From: Cercis canadensis
Lineage: Eukaryota > Streptophyta > Magnoliopsida > Fabales > Fabaceae
Assembly: GCA_003255065.1 (NCBI GenBank)
Contig: QAOA01007460.1
Location: forward strand, 1 to 64,000
Length of the DNA stretch: 64,000 bases
Direction of reading: 5' to 3'
Within the stretch, counting starts at the first letter, position 1; the number at the start of each line of letters is the position of its first letter. Shown piece after piece: positions 30,392 through 41,872 of this stretch. Below the pieces are notes generated by a model, which saw only the letters and a list, made by a program, of their open reading frames with translations, made no database searches and was not told the DNA's origin. The translations under genes were made by a program, and so were the position numbers.

Positions 30392-31517
30392 TTAAGTCAG
30401 GTAGATGGCATCACTCAAAGCCACTTCCTCAACCAAACTCTCATCTCCACCATGGAACTTCTTAAGTCGATGTCCATTGACCTTGAAGGTCCTCCCCGTA
30501 GTCACATCTCGGATTTCAACTGCACCATAAGCAAAAATATTAGTGACAACAAAGAGTCCCTCCCATCGGGATTTCAATTTACTTGGCCACAACTTAAGGC
30601 GAGAGTTGTATAGAAGCACTTTCTCCCCCACTTGGAATTCCTTCTGAAGGATCAGCTTATCATGAAAGGCCTTAGTCTTCTCTGTGTACAGCCGAGAGTT
30701 CTCATAGGCCTCTAATCGGAGTTCCTCTAACTCTTGAAGTTGTAACTTCCTCTCGACTCCTGCTAGTCCTATGTCCATGTTGCAAGCCCTAACTGCCCAA
30801 TACGCCCGATGTTCTAACTCCACTGGTAAGTGACACACCTTTCCAAAGACAAACCTATAAGGCGACATGCCTATAGGTGTCTTGTAGCCGGTCTGATATG
30901 CCCATAATGCATCCTCCAACCTCTTACTCCAATCCTTTCTATCCGGCCTCACAGTTTTCTCCAAAATTCTCTTGACCTCTCGATTAGAGACTTCGGCTTG
31001 GTCATTCGTCTGAGGATGGTAAGGGGTGGAAGTCTTATGGAAAACTCCATACTTGCTCAGCAAGGTCTTCATGTGCCGGTTGCAAAAGTGTGATCCTTGA
31101 TCACTGATGATCGCTCTGGATATTGCAAACCTGCAAAAGATATGTGATCTAACAAACTCGACAACCACATGAGAATCATCAGTCCTAGTGGGAATAGCCT
31201 CCACCCACTTGGAAACATAATCCACAGCCAAAGCTCACAGGAAATGGACCCATAAAATAATTACCCCAAACATCAAAAAGCTCACAGAACAACAAAGGTT
31301 GTTAGGGCATCTCATTCCTACGAGTTATATTCCCTAATTTTTGGCATTGCTCACAAGATTTACAAAAGGCATATGCATCATGAAACAAAGTGGACCAATA
31401 TAGACCAGAATCTAATACTTTCCTAGCTGTTCTTTGAGGACCAAAATGGCCTCCACAGGCATAGGAATGACAGAAAGTAAGTACAGAATGGAACTCATGG
31501 TGAGGCACACATCTCAT
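30392..31517 (-). pseudogene. Element B integrase
   Basis: The zinc-binding part (31302-31517) shows H-x3-H-type residues and CKSCEQC. The core (30392-31231) has [11 protein letters not shown] (first Asp), IISDQGSHF (second Asp) and the Glu in DQAEVSNRE. The C-terminal domain contains [19 protein letters not shown] and VNGHRLKKF, and the ORF ends SDAIYLT. A short deletion just before AVDYVSK (near 31232) shifts the frame, so the two halves are not joined. In pol the enzyme would insert element cDNA into the genome. Confidence 0.88.
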
Positions 31518-31661
31518 AATTATCTGATCACTACAGAATCTCCATAAATAAGGATCATCCCACGTATAATATTTAGCTTCACTCTTAAATTTATCAATCT
31601 GTGTACGTGTGAGCTATGTAGGCAAAACATGAGCAACCAGATAATTAACAATATCAGCAAA

Positions 31662-32122
31662 CTAGGGAAACTCACCATGCAGCCTTAAAAGCTGCACGTC
31701 AGGGAATGAATCCTGAATGGGAAACTGCTCATCAGAATCTCTCTCGATCCGGCTTAGGTGGTCAGCAACCACATTCTCTGCTCCATTCCTATCTTTAATC
31801 TCAAGGTTGAATTCTTGGAGAAGGAGCATCCATCTAATCAATCTGGGTTTGACATCTGGTTTCTTCAGGAGGAACTTGAGTGCTGCATGGTCAGAAAAAA
31901 TCACCACATGAGAACTAAGCAAGTAAGATCTAAATTTATCTAAAGCAAAGACAATTGCTAAAAGCTCTTTCTCGGTTATGGTGTAGTTCGCTTGGGCATA
32001 ATCAAGTGTCCTCGAGGCATAGTAAATCACATGATGGGCCTTACAAACCCTTTGGGCAAGGACTGCTCCCACTGCGTAGTTGGATGCATTACACATCAAC
32101 TCAAATGGCAGCGTCCAGTTGG
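31662..32122 (-). pseudogene. Element B RNase H domain
   Basis: It begins PNWTLPFELMCNASNYAVGA and continues with YYASRTLDYAQANYTITEKE, LLAIVFALDKFRSYL, SDHAALKFLL and NVVADHLSRI. This is the Ty3/Gypsy RNase H order, with Asn in place of the usual first Asp (LMCNAS). Element C (TSD GAGGT) separates it from RT at 32128-39144. Translation resumes on the other side in the same protein. Confidence 0.88.
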
Positions 32123-32127
32123 GAGGT

Positions 32128-33496
32128 TGATGAACACACTTTTTATACAATAGTTATCCCTCATACTTAGTCTTTTAAACCTCTTTTGGGCTGAATTGAG
32201 TAGACTTGGACCTCATTTGATGACCTTGGATCCATTTGTGCCTAATTACAATTTCCAGCAATACTGAGCATTTTATGCTGTCTCTGTGTTTCGTGCATAT
32301 CTTGAGTTCTGGATGTCTAAAAATTCTGTGTTATACCTTGTAGGAAAGCTGAGAGAATTTTCTACAACTTTCTTTCAGGGCTCCAAAGCTGAGAGAAGAC
32401 ATGCTGTCGCAGGATCCTGACCTACATGCAGTGTTTGGGCCATAACTTGAGGTGTGGATGTTATATGGACTTGAAACTTGTACCATTGGAAAGCTAACAG
32501 ACAGAGCTTAAATTTTTATGAAGACCGGTTCACCATATTTTATATCAAAGATGGTCTTATTTGTAGTCAAAGTTGGATCATGGTTCCAGACACCTATTGG
32601 CACTTAAATGGGCCTAACTTCCTCATGACAAGTCCAAATGGGCCCAAACCAAAGCCCAATTAAAGCTAAGGCCCATGGGAACAAGTGTGCCCTAAGGGCA
32701 ATTTGGGTGTACATGTAATTTTGGAGATCTATATCAGCACAAAGGGGCAGTCGAAATTCATATCAAGTCATTAGATATTTTAGACAGCTTTTGAACTTTC
32801 CTTAGTCTTTAAGTTTTCTCTCTCTAGATATTTTGTAAGAACTTGACTTCTCTTGTTCATAGAGGGATAATTCATCTTTGGCTGTTTTGATTATTGGTTT
32901 TGAGATTATGTGTTGTTGTTATTCATTTAGTTGTTAATCAAGTTCTTTCAATCCTCTGAAATATTCTGTTTGAATTGCTTAATTCGGATTTGGATTTTCA
33001 TATTCTGTTTGCATGTGATAAAAGAGGATTGTATGGTTAATTAATGATTCTAAGCTTGGACGGATTAATTACCTTGGCTGGATTCTAGACTTAGGTTAAA
33101 TTGGACTTGAATGTTTGCTTAATTTATTTAGTCTCCTGTTGAACCGAATTCTGGTTGCTTAACTAGTGGACATTCATAGAACATTGAGAGGCTTCTTGAT
33201 GTGTTTTAAAGGCCAAGAACATGGTTAATAATTAAATGGATCATTGGAAATCAAGGATGGACTAAAATCAGAATCAGTTAAGACTTGGATTGGTTGTTTT
33301 CCCTAAAACTTTACCACTTACAATTAATTTCTGTCAAACACTTGAACAAACAAAATCCCCCTGTTGATATGGTTCTTAATATGATTCACTAAATAGAACA
33401 ATCCTTAGGTTCGACTTAGGGCTGGCTTATGCTACAAGTAGCTTAGGTAACCGACCTTAAACTTCAACTAATTTGAGGAGCCTCGGCAGCTCATCA
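32128..33496 (+). repeat. Element C 5' LTR
   Basis: 1369 bp, TGATGAACACAC ... GGCAGCTCATCA. Compared with the 3' LTR it lacks about 46 nt near 32390 and about 14 nt near 32875. Otherwise the two are very similar. Confidence 0.9.
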
Positions 33497-33501
33497 AATT
33501 T

Positions 33502-33553
33502 TGGCGCCGTTGCCGGGGGTCGAACCCAAGTCACCCGCGTGACAGGCGGGAAT
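33502..33553 (+). promoter_or_regulatory. Extended primer-binding site complementary to tRNA-Asp(GUC)
   Basis: Five bases after the LTR comes TGGCGCCGTTGCCGGGG, the usual Athila-type tRNA-Asp PBS. The match does not stop at 18 nt. It runs on through the complement of the T arm, variable loop and anticodon arm (GTCACCCGCGTGACAGGCGG), including the GUC anticodon, to 33553. Compared with the plant tRNA-Asp sequence I remember, about 3 of 52 bases differ. Element B has only the normal site. Confidence 0.85.
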
Positions 33554-33567
33554 CCAGCAAGGCTCCC

Positions 33568-34278
33568 CTCATTCTGGGCAAACCATTCCTCAAAACTGCG
33601 CGGACCAAGATTGATGTGTATGCGGGAACTCTATCCATGGAGTTTGGAGACTCTGTTGTGCAGTTCAATATTTTTGAGCCTATGCAGCATGCCATGGATG
33701 TGCACTCCGTTTTTCGCATTGATTTGATTGATGATCTAGTTGGGGATGGATATGATGAGCTCTGTGCTAACTTCCCAGATCTGGTTGGTGTTGATGACTC
33801 TGTTCAGTGCACCTCCTATCCTGGTTGTCATGGTGATATACCTTATGCAGTGTGTGCTGAAATATCTGCCTTCTTGAGCAATCCTGATTCTATATGCTAC
33901 AATTGTGGTGATTCTGTTTGCCCTGCTTGTTCTGAGATTGCGGCATTTTTAGAACAAGATGACTTTATCACAGAGGCTGTGGTCATTGATGATCCTGCAG
34001 AGTTAGTGGATGTGTATGAGGAGCTATATTCTGAATTCCCTGACTTTGTGGGTATAGAGAATTATGTCCAGCGCCATTCACATGTTGTTTGTGATGGTGA
34101 TCCGAGCTGTGCTATCTGTGCAGAAATTTCTACATTTTTAAGCAATGGCAATCCTGATGAATCTGCATCTGAATCTGATTCTGGTTCTAGTTCTGGTTCT
34201 GATTCTGCGACTTTAGAAGAAGACTCTACAAGGGCAACTCAAGACTTCGTGAGAGTGGTCTTTGACCCCGGTATCTAG
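33568..34278 (+). pseudogene. Element C protease C-terminal fragment and linker ORF
   Basis: Directly after the tRNA-like sequence, the coding sequence corresponds to element B from the ILGRPFLKTARTKID region of the protease. An ATG at 33616 opens 220 codons: LSMEFGDSVVQFNIF, then acidic Cys-containing linker sequence with two related modules (CAEISAFLSN and CAEISTFLSN), ending in a Ser/Asp-rich tail. The catalytic DLGAS part of the protease is missing. The ORF is long for a dead element but has no known independent function. Confidence 0.7.
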
Positions 34279-34488
34279 CTGTGTTTATTGCAAATAACCG
34301 GAAGATGATACATTGAGCTTCAGGGGAGTACATTTTCTGATTATATTACTGTAATTGTATTCTATTTTTTATTCTGTTTTGCTTTGCCTTAGTCTGTTTC
34401 TATTTTTTGTTTTTGCTTCTATTTCTGTTTTCTGTTGTTCATTTTATTTTGTATTTTCTGTTCTTAATGTCGATGTCATTACTGCTTT

Positions 34489-34727
34489 CTCTTACTCCAC
34501 ATGCGTGCGGGAAGTTTGGTCATTTCTTGGACATGCAGGTTTCTACTGGCGCTTCATCAAGCACGATAGCCATCCTGCTGTCCAGCCTTCTACAGAAAGA
34601 TGTAGAGTTTCTGTCTGCTCAGAAGTGCAAGGAAGCTGTCTACCGCCGCACGCCATTTTATGAAGGTGCTCAGGAGGACATCGTGGAGGAGGTGCACTTG
34701 CAAGATGCCATCTACCTCCCCTGGTAA
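34489..34727 (+). pseudogene. Element C RT scrap fused to the pol C-terminus
   Basis: It reads CVREVWSFLGHAGFYWRFIK, shifts frame into LLQKDVEFLSAQKCKEA, then joins directly to EGAQEDIVEEVHLQDAIYLP and a stop. The latter equals the final residues of pol in element B ([17 protein letters not shown]). RNase H and integrase were removed between them. Confidence 0.8.
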
Positions 34728-36192
34728 GGATGTTTCTTCTCTCTCTTTTACTTTACTTGTCCTTATGTGACTGTTTGCTATTAATTGTCATATGTTGCTA
34801 CTTTTTGAAGTTTTTACATTAAGGACAATGTAAAATTTAAGTGTGGGGGAGGAATTTCTGTATAGTTTGGTTACTTCATTGTTTTCTGTTTAGTTGATTA
34901 GTTGATTAGGTTAATTTTTACATAGAGATTGCTGTTTAGTTGATTAGTTCTTTGATTAGTTTACTATTTTTGTTAATTTGCTATTTCTGTTTTAATTTTT
35001 CTGTTTGTTGTTCTTGTTATTTTTTCTGTTTTTGTTATCATTTTTCTGTTTTAATTATCCTCCAATGATGTCGTGAATTTGTAAAGTTGTAAGTTTAAAG
35101 TAATTACATTTCAAGGTTCATAGCATAATTGAATAACTTGTTTTTCACCCTTAATTTCACATGCTTGGTTTTAGATGTTGGATTGGTGATTAAGTTTGAT
35201 AGATACATGCATGCCTTGTGAGATTTTGAGCTTTTGATGGATGGATTTAGCAAATGTGCCATTCTTTTCCTTCTTGTGTGATTTCACTCATGGAATTTGT
35301 TAACTCTAGAACTTGCTTGATTCTTTTTGAGGCTACATTTTCATTTGCATACATGAACATGATTGAGGCATTCTTTCTTGATTTAGCTACTTTGCCAAAT
35401 AGCCAACCTTGTATTATTTCTTTTTGATTACCCCCATTGAGCCTATTTGCCTATCTTTGATCTTAGCTCATTATATGCCTATGTACAAAAATACCATGTT
35501 GTTACCTTACCTTAGGGAATGGGAGAGCATTGGTTCATTGTCTTGGAGGAGCTTTTATGCTTGTGGGTAATTAATAGTACAAGTGTGGAGGTTGTGAATT
35601 CTAATGTGCAAAGTATTATGTGAAAGAAAGAAAGAAAGAAAAAAAGAGCCAATTGGTTCTGACAAAAAAAAAAATATGAATTGTGAAAAAGGAAAAAGAA
35701 AAGAAAAGGAAAGTATATGTGCAAAGGAAGGAGGATATGCTTTACACACTTGGAATTTAATGCTTGTCATTTGAGTTCCTCTCCAATGTTCTTTTATTCT
35801 CTTTGAGTTTTTACCTTGTGATATCCATTTTGGTTCATTCCTTTACCTTTACCTCTGCCTTATTACAACCTTAAATAAAGTCCTCTTGATTTGTGTGTGC
35901 ATTTGTTTGAGTAGTGGAGAAGTAGAAGATAAGCAAGCTTATGGTAGTGCATCTCTTCATGAGTTTGATTGAGTGAAGTACCTAATTTCTAAACACTTGA
36001 GGGATTGAGAGTAAGAGTATATCTTGTGAGGATCTATCATTCTTGACTTATGCTTTCCAATTGAAGTTACCTTGTTTGTTGATTCTGGATGAGAAGAAAT
36101 TTTATTTCATGAATGCTGTGACTTCCTTGAATCTTTAATTGCTCATCTTACTCGTGGTATGAACTTCTGCATATCTTAAATATCATTGGTAG
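34728..36192 (+). other. Element C post-pol noncoding region
   Basis: Contains the first PPT-like motif AAGGACAATG ... TTTAAGTGTGGGGGAGG (34821-34852). Long blocks are shared with element B's 3' noncoding region. No protein is conserved. Confidence 0.7.
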
Positions 36193-36197
36193 GTGAT

Positions 36198-37618
36198 TGA
36201 TGAGCTACCGAGGCTCCCCAAATTAGTTAAAGTTTAAGGTTGGTTACCTAAGCTACTTGTAGCATAAGGCAGCCCTAAGTCGAACCTAAGGATTGTTCTA
36301 TTTAGTGAATCATATTAAGAACCATATCAACCGGGGAATTTTGTTTGTTCAAGTGTGTGACAGAAATTAATTGTAAGTGGTAAAGTTTTAGGGAAAACAA
36401 CCAATCTAAGTCTTAACTGATTCTGATTTTAGTCCATTCTTGATTTCCAATGATCCATTCAATTATTAACTATGTTCTTGGCCTTTAAAACATATCAAGA
36501 AGCCTCTCAATGTTCTATGGATGTCCACTGGTTAAGCAACCATAATTCGGTTTTAACTAAGACTAAATGAATTAAGCAAACATTCAAGTCCAGTTTTACC
36601 TAAGTCCATGATCCAGCAAAGGTAATTAATCCATCCAAAAGCTCAGAAACATTAATTAACCATACAATCCTCTTGTATCACATGCAAACAGAATATGAAA
36701 ATCCAAATTCGAATTAAGCAATTCAAACAGAATATTTCAGAGGATTGAAGAACTTGATTAACAACTAAATGAATAACAACAACACATAATCTCAAAACCA
36801 ATAATCAGAACAACCAAAACCTGGATTGATTTTATGAATTAGCCCTCCATGAACAAGAGAAGCCAAGTTCTTACAAAATATCTAGAGAGAAAACTTAAAG
36901 ACTAAGGAAAGTTCAAAAGCTGTCTAAAATATCTAAATGACTTGATATGAATTTCGGTTGCCCCTTTGTACTGATATAGACCTCCAAAATTACATGCACA
37001 CCCAAATTTCCCTTAGGGAACACTTGTTCCCATGGGCCTTAGCTTTAATTGGGCTTTGGTTTGGGCCCATTTGGACTTGTCATGAGGAAGTTAGGCCCAT
37101 TTAAGTGCCAATAGGTGTCTGGAACCATCATCCAACTTCCACTGCAAATAAGACCATCTTTAATATAAAATATGGTAAACCAGTCTTCATAACAATTGAA
37201 CCTATGTCTGTTAGCTTTCCAATGGTACCAGTTTCAAGTCCATATGATATCCACAAATCAAGTTATGGCCCAACAACTGCATGTAGGTCAGGATCCTGCG
37301 ACAGCATGTCTTCTCTGGCTTCCAGGCTGCATATGACCTTCTGGACGTCCGAATTGGCTTTGGAACCCTGAAATAAAGTTGTAGAAAATTCTCCCAGATT
37401 TTCTACAAGGTATGACTCGGAATTTTTAGACATACAGAACTCAAGATATGCACGAAACACAGAGACAACATAAAATGCTCAGTATTGCTGGAAATTGCAA
37501 TTAAGCACAAATGGATCCAAGGTCATCAAATGAGTTCCAAGTCTACTCAATTCAGCCCAAAAGAGGTTTAAAAGACTAAATATGAGGGATAACTATTATA
37601 TAAAAAGTGTGTTCATCA
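36198..37618 (-). mobile_element. Solo LTR D of the element C family, inverted
   Basis: 1421 bp, reverse complement of the C LTRs: on + it starts TGATGAGCTACCGAGGCTC and ends AAAAGTGTGTTCATCA. A perfect TSD GTGAT flanks it (36193-36197 and 37619-37623). It is a separate later insertion that lost its interior by LTR recombination. Confidence 0.92.
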
Positions 37619-37710
37619 GTGATCCTTTAGGTTTTAAATTTGTTTTTGTTTCCTTGTTCTTGCTTTTGTTAGTTTTGGAATTCTAGTTTGCCCGAGACGT
37701 GCAAAAGCTA

Positions 37711-37724
37711 AGTGTGGGGGAATT
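37711..37724 (+). promoter_or_regulatory. Element C terminal polypurine tract
   Basis: AGTGTGGGGGAATT lies directly before the 3' LTR, preceded by GCCCGAGACGTGCAAAAGC. Confidence 0.8.
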
Positions 37725-39144
37725 TAATGAACACACTTTTTATACAATAGTTATCCCTCATACTTAGTCTTTTAAACCTCTTTTGGGCTGAATTGAGTGG
37801 ACTTGGACCTCATTTGATGACCTTGGATCCATTTGTGCCTAATTGCAATTTCCAGCAATACTGAGCATTTTATGCTGTCTCTGTGTTTCATGCATATCTT
37901 GAGTTCTGAATATCTAAAAATTTCAAGTCATACCTTGTAGGAAAGCTGAGATAATTTTCTACAACTTTCTTTCAAGGCTCCAAAGCCAATTCGGAAGTCC
38001 AGAAGGTCATATACAGCCTGGAAGCCAGAGAAGACATGCTGTCGCAGGATCCTGACCTACATGCAGTCTTTGGGCCATAACTTGAGCTGTAAATGTCATA
38101 TGGACTTGAAACAGGTACCATTGGAAAACTAACAGAAAGAGCTTCAATTGTTATGAAGAACAATTCACCATATTTTATATTTAAGATGGTCTTATTTGCA
38201 GTCGAAGTTGGCTGATGGTTCCAGACACCTATTGGCACTTAAATGGGCCTAACTTCCTCATGACAAGTCCAAATGGGCCCAAACCAAAGCCCAATTAAAG
38301 CTAAGGCCCATGGGAACAAGTGTTCCGTAAGGGTAATTTAGGTGTGCATGCAATTTTGGAGGTCTATATCAGCACAAAGGGGCAGCCGAAATTCATATCA
38401 AGTCATTAGATATTTTAGACAACTTTTGAACTTCCCTTAGTCTTTAAGTTTTCTCTCTCTAGATATTTTGTAAGAACTTGGCTTCTCTTGTTCATAGAGG
38501 GCTAATTCATCAAATCAATCCAGGTTTTGGCTGTTCTGATTATTGGTTTTGAGATTATGTGTTGTTGTTATTCATTTAGTTGTTAATCAAGTTCTTTCAA
38601 TCCTCTGAAATATTCTGTTTGAATTGCTTAATTCGGATTTGGATTTTCATATTTTGTTTGCATGTGATAAAAGAGGATTGTATGGTTAATTAATGGTTCT
38701 AAGCTTGGACGAATTAATTACCTTGGCTAGATTCTGGACTTAGGTTAAATTGGACTTGAATGTTTGCTTAATTCATTTAGTCTCCTGTTGAACCGAATTC
38801 TGGTTGCTTAACCAGTGGACATCCATAGAACATTGAGAGGCTTCTTGATGTGTTTTAAAGGCCAAGAACATGGTTAATAATTAAATGGATCCTTGGAAAT
38901 CAAGGATGGACTAAAATCAGAATCAGTTAAGACTTGGATTGGTTGTTTTCCCTAAAACTTTACCACTTACAATTAATTTCTGTCAAACACTTGAACAAAC
39001 AAAACCCCCCGTTGATATGGTTCTTAATATGATTCACTAAATAGAACAATCCTTAGGTTCGACTTAGGGCTGCCTTATGCTACAAGTAGCTTTGGTAACC
39101 GACCTTAAACTTTAACTAATTTGAGGAGCCTCGGCAGCTCATCA
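37725..39144 (+). repeat. Element C 3' LTR
   Basis: 1420 bp; it starts TAATGAACACAC (one base changed from the canonical TG start) and ends AGCTCATCA, followed by the TSD. Confidence 0.9.
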
Positions 39145-39149
39145 GAGGT

Positions 39150-40234
39150 CGGATGATGGGAGTAGAAGTGAGAGCCTTCTTGAGGTGATCAAATGCATCC
39201 TTGCAAGGTTGGCTGAAAATGAAATCCATATCCTTTTGCAGCAGGTTGGACATTGGGACGGCAATCTTGCTGAAATTACGAATGAAGCGTCGGTAGAATC
39301 CTGCATGACCAAGAAATGCACGAACTTCCCGCACGCATGCGGGGTAAGGCAAAGAAGAAATAACATCAATCTTAGCATGATCTACCTCTAAGCCTTTGCT
39401 AGACACTACATGTCCTAGGACTATACCTTGTTCTACCATAAAATAACACTTTTCAAAATTCAGAACGAGATTAGTCTCTATACACCTATGCAAAACTCTA
39501 GACAAGCTATATAGGCAGTCATCAAAGGAAGAGCCATATACAGTAAAATCATCCATGAATACCTCCATACAATGCTATATAAAATCAAAAAATATACTAA
39601 TCATGCAATGTTGGAAGGTACTTGGGGCATTGAAAAGACCAAATGGCATCCGCCGGTATGCAAAGGTGCCGAAGGAGTAGGTAAAGGTGGTCTTTTCCTG
39701 ATCCTCCGGTGCAATGTGAATCTAGAAATAACCAGTGAATCCATCCAGAAAGTAATAGTGAGACTTTCCTGCCAGCCGCTCCAACATCTGATCAATAAAT
39801 GGAAGTGGGTAATGATCCTTGCGGGTAGCCTGATTAAGCTGTCTGTAATCAATACAGACCCTCCAGTTATTCTGAACTCGAGTGGGAATGAGATCATCAT
39901 GCTGGTTCTTCACCACTGTCACTCCCGACTTCTTTGGAACAACTTGCGCTGGGCTCACTCACTTGCTATCTGAGATTGGGTAAATAATTCCAGCTTGAAG
40001 AAGCTTGGTTATCTCCTTCTTGACCACATCCAGAATCAGTGGATTGAGTCTCCTTTGTGGCTGCCTCACTGCCTTAGCATCTTTCTCAAGTAGAATTCTG
40101 TGCATACAAGTAGAAGGACTGATGCCATGTATATCTGCCAGTGTCCACCCAATTGCCTTCTTGTTCACTCTCAAAATGAGCAACAACCTTGCCTCTTGCT
40201 CAGGTTGAAGGTTCTTGGCAATAATAACTGGCAG
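39150..40234 (-). pseudogene. Element B reverse transcriptase
   Basis: Conserved RT segments in minus-strand order: LQAGIIYPISDSK, VQNNWRVCIDYRQLNQATRK, YPLPFIDQMLERLAGKSHYY, FLDGFTGYF, MPFG-type segment, and EVFMDDF (active-site FMDD, near 39560). Then come VLGHVVSSKGLEVDHAK and FLGHAGFYRRFIRNFSKIA. Stops occur after SDSK, GYF and just before HCMEVF. The coding sequence stops at element C and resumes as RNase H at 32122. Confidence 0.9.
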
Positions 40235-40969
40235 CTACTCATTCTCCTCTAAAAATGCATAAGTCAAATGCTCAGGGAGGGCTTTAAGCTCCAGTTTGGG
40301 TGGCTGCTCTATGGAAGGAAGTAAGGTCTTGGTTGCAGCCTCTAGTGCATAAATCTCCCCCTTACACTTGGCATCAACTGCCACTGCAGGATCAACTACT
40401 CCATCAACTACTTCAATAGCCTCTGTGATAGAATCATTGCTCTCTAAAAATTCAGTAATCCCTAAGCAAACATAGCAAACAGAATCATTATCACAGTCAC
40501 AATAAATTGAATCATCCAAGAACAGCAACTCAGGGGGTTTAGAGGGAAGACTATCATCAACCTCATCAACTAACTCATCAATAATATCAATGCAGTAAAC
40601 AGAATGGTCTTCCATGGGATATCTCATGGCATCAAGGATATTAAACTGCACTATACTATCACCAAACTCCATTGAAAGAGTTCCAGAATGGACATCTATC
40701 TTGGTTCTAGCAGTCTTGAGGAAAGGTCTCCCAAGGATGATTGGATTCTTGCTGTTTGTTGATTCACCCTCCATGTCTAGGATGTAGAAGTCAGCAGGGA
40801 AAAATAACTCATTAACCCGAACTAGTACATCCTCAATCAGGCCTGCAGGGTATGCATTGCTTCTGTTTGCTAGTTGGATCACCACTCCTGTTGGCTGCAA
40901 GGGTCCCAATCCAAGTGAATGAAAAACTGACTTCGGCATGACATTGATAGAAGCTCCAAGGTCCAACAT
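40235..40969 (-). pseudogene. Element B aspartic protease and linker
   Basis: It starts LDLGASINVMP (the Asp of the retropepsin D-x-G motif) and continues with GVVIQLANRSNAYPAG, LFFPADFYILDME and ILGRPFLKTARTKIDV. An acidic linker with a CDCDN...CYVC Cys pair follows. The protease would cut the polyprotein. Upstream it joins the gag-linker frame through a nonsense codon near 41027. Confidence 0.85.
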
Positions 40970-41026
40970 AGCATCCTTAAACTTACAGTTTCCAATGACA
41001 CAAGGTATGGTAAAAGTTTCAGGATC

Positions 41027-41872
41027 TTAGCACTTTTTAGGCATAGGTTGAATGAGGGCAGAAACATTCTGGCCCATACTGACCCGTTCATTGCCCTTTA
41101 ACTTCCTCTTATGAGTGCACAACTCCTTCAGGAACCTTGCATACTTTGGAATCTGCTTGATTGCCTCTAACAGTGGAATGTTAATTTCAACTCTCCTAAA
41201 TGTCTCCAGAAGTTCCCTTTCTTTCTCTGTCTCATCCAACTTTTTGGATTGAAAGGCTCTCTGTGGGAAAGGCAGAGGAATAGAACGAGTGTTCTTATGC
41301 TGCTGTAGCATCTCTGGAGTGCTAGAGTTAGAACTGCTAGGGTCAACAATAAGCTTATCTTGCACATTTGGCTTGCTCTGACCACTGCTGGAATGGTTGG
41401 CTGCAGGTGCAGGGGTAGGGTCAGGAATTTTCTTACCACTCCTAAGGGTAATTGCATTCACATTCTTCCTAATTGGATTAGGAACTGTTTGAGAGGGAAG
41501 GTTACCAGAACCTTGAGCTTGTAGTTGACTAATGGATGAAGCCAATTGGCCAATTTGAGTCTCCAAATTCTGAATGGTAGCTCCAGTGCTCTACTGGAAT
41601 TGGAGGTTATTGGCTGCTAATTGTTTCATAAGCTCTTCTAGGTTAGGTGTAGATTGGTTAGAAGTGGAAGCTTGCTAGTTGGTAGGATGGAAAAGTTGTC
41701 TGTTTTGAAAGCCTGGTGGTCTATTTTGGTATGACTGGTAAGGCTGAGGATTAGGTTGCTGTTGTGGTTACATGTTATTGCCATATCTTAAGTTTGGATG
41801 GTCTCTCCAACCAGGGTTATATGTGGTAGAGAAAGGGTCATGTCTTGGTTGGTGAGGCTGGTAGTACTGAGA
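41027..41872 (-). pseudogene. Element B gag-protease linker
   Basis: Open part 41027-41566 contains METQIGQLASSISQLQAQ, NAITLRSGKKIPD, IPLPFPQRAFQSKK, RRVEINIPLLEAIKQIPKYA and FLKELCTHKRKLKG. This is the well-known conserved stretch before the protease in Athila-type Gypsy elements. The Gln/Pro-rich part 41567-41872 is broken by at least three stops. Confidence 0.85.

Larger units (their letters stand above)
32128..39144 (+). mobile_element. Element C: chimeric, internally deleted Gypsy element
   Basis: 7017 bp flanked by a perfect TSD GAGGT (32123-32127 and 39145-39149). LTRs are at 32128-33496 and 37725-39144. The internal part holds an extended tRNA-Asp PBS (33502-33553), a protease-end fragment with a 220-codon ORF, a short RT fragment, the last codons of pol, a noncoding region with a first PPT (34836-34855), the inverted solo LTR D, and the final PPT (37711-37724). 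Gag, most of RT, RNase H and most of integrase are absent, so it must have moved with enzymes from relatives such as B. Confidence 0.9.

Noticed and set aside
33502..33553. A tRNA-Asp gene on the minus strand
   Set aside because: About 22 nt of the 5' part (acceptor 5' strand and D arm) are missing, and the sequence starts exactly five bases after an LTR, as a PBS does.
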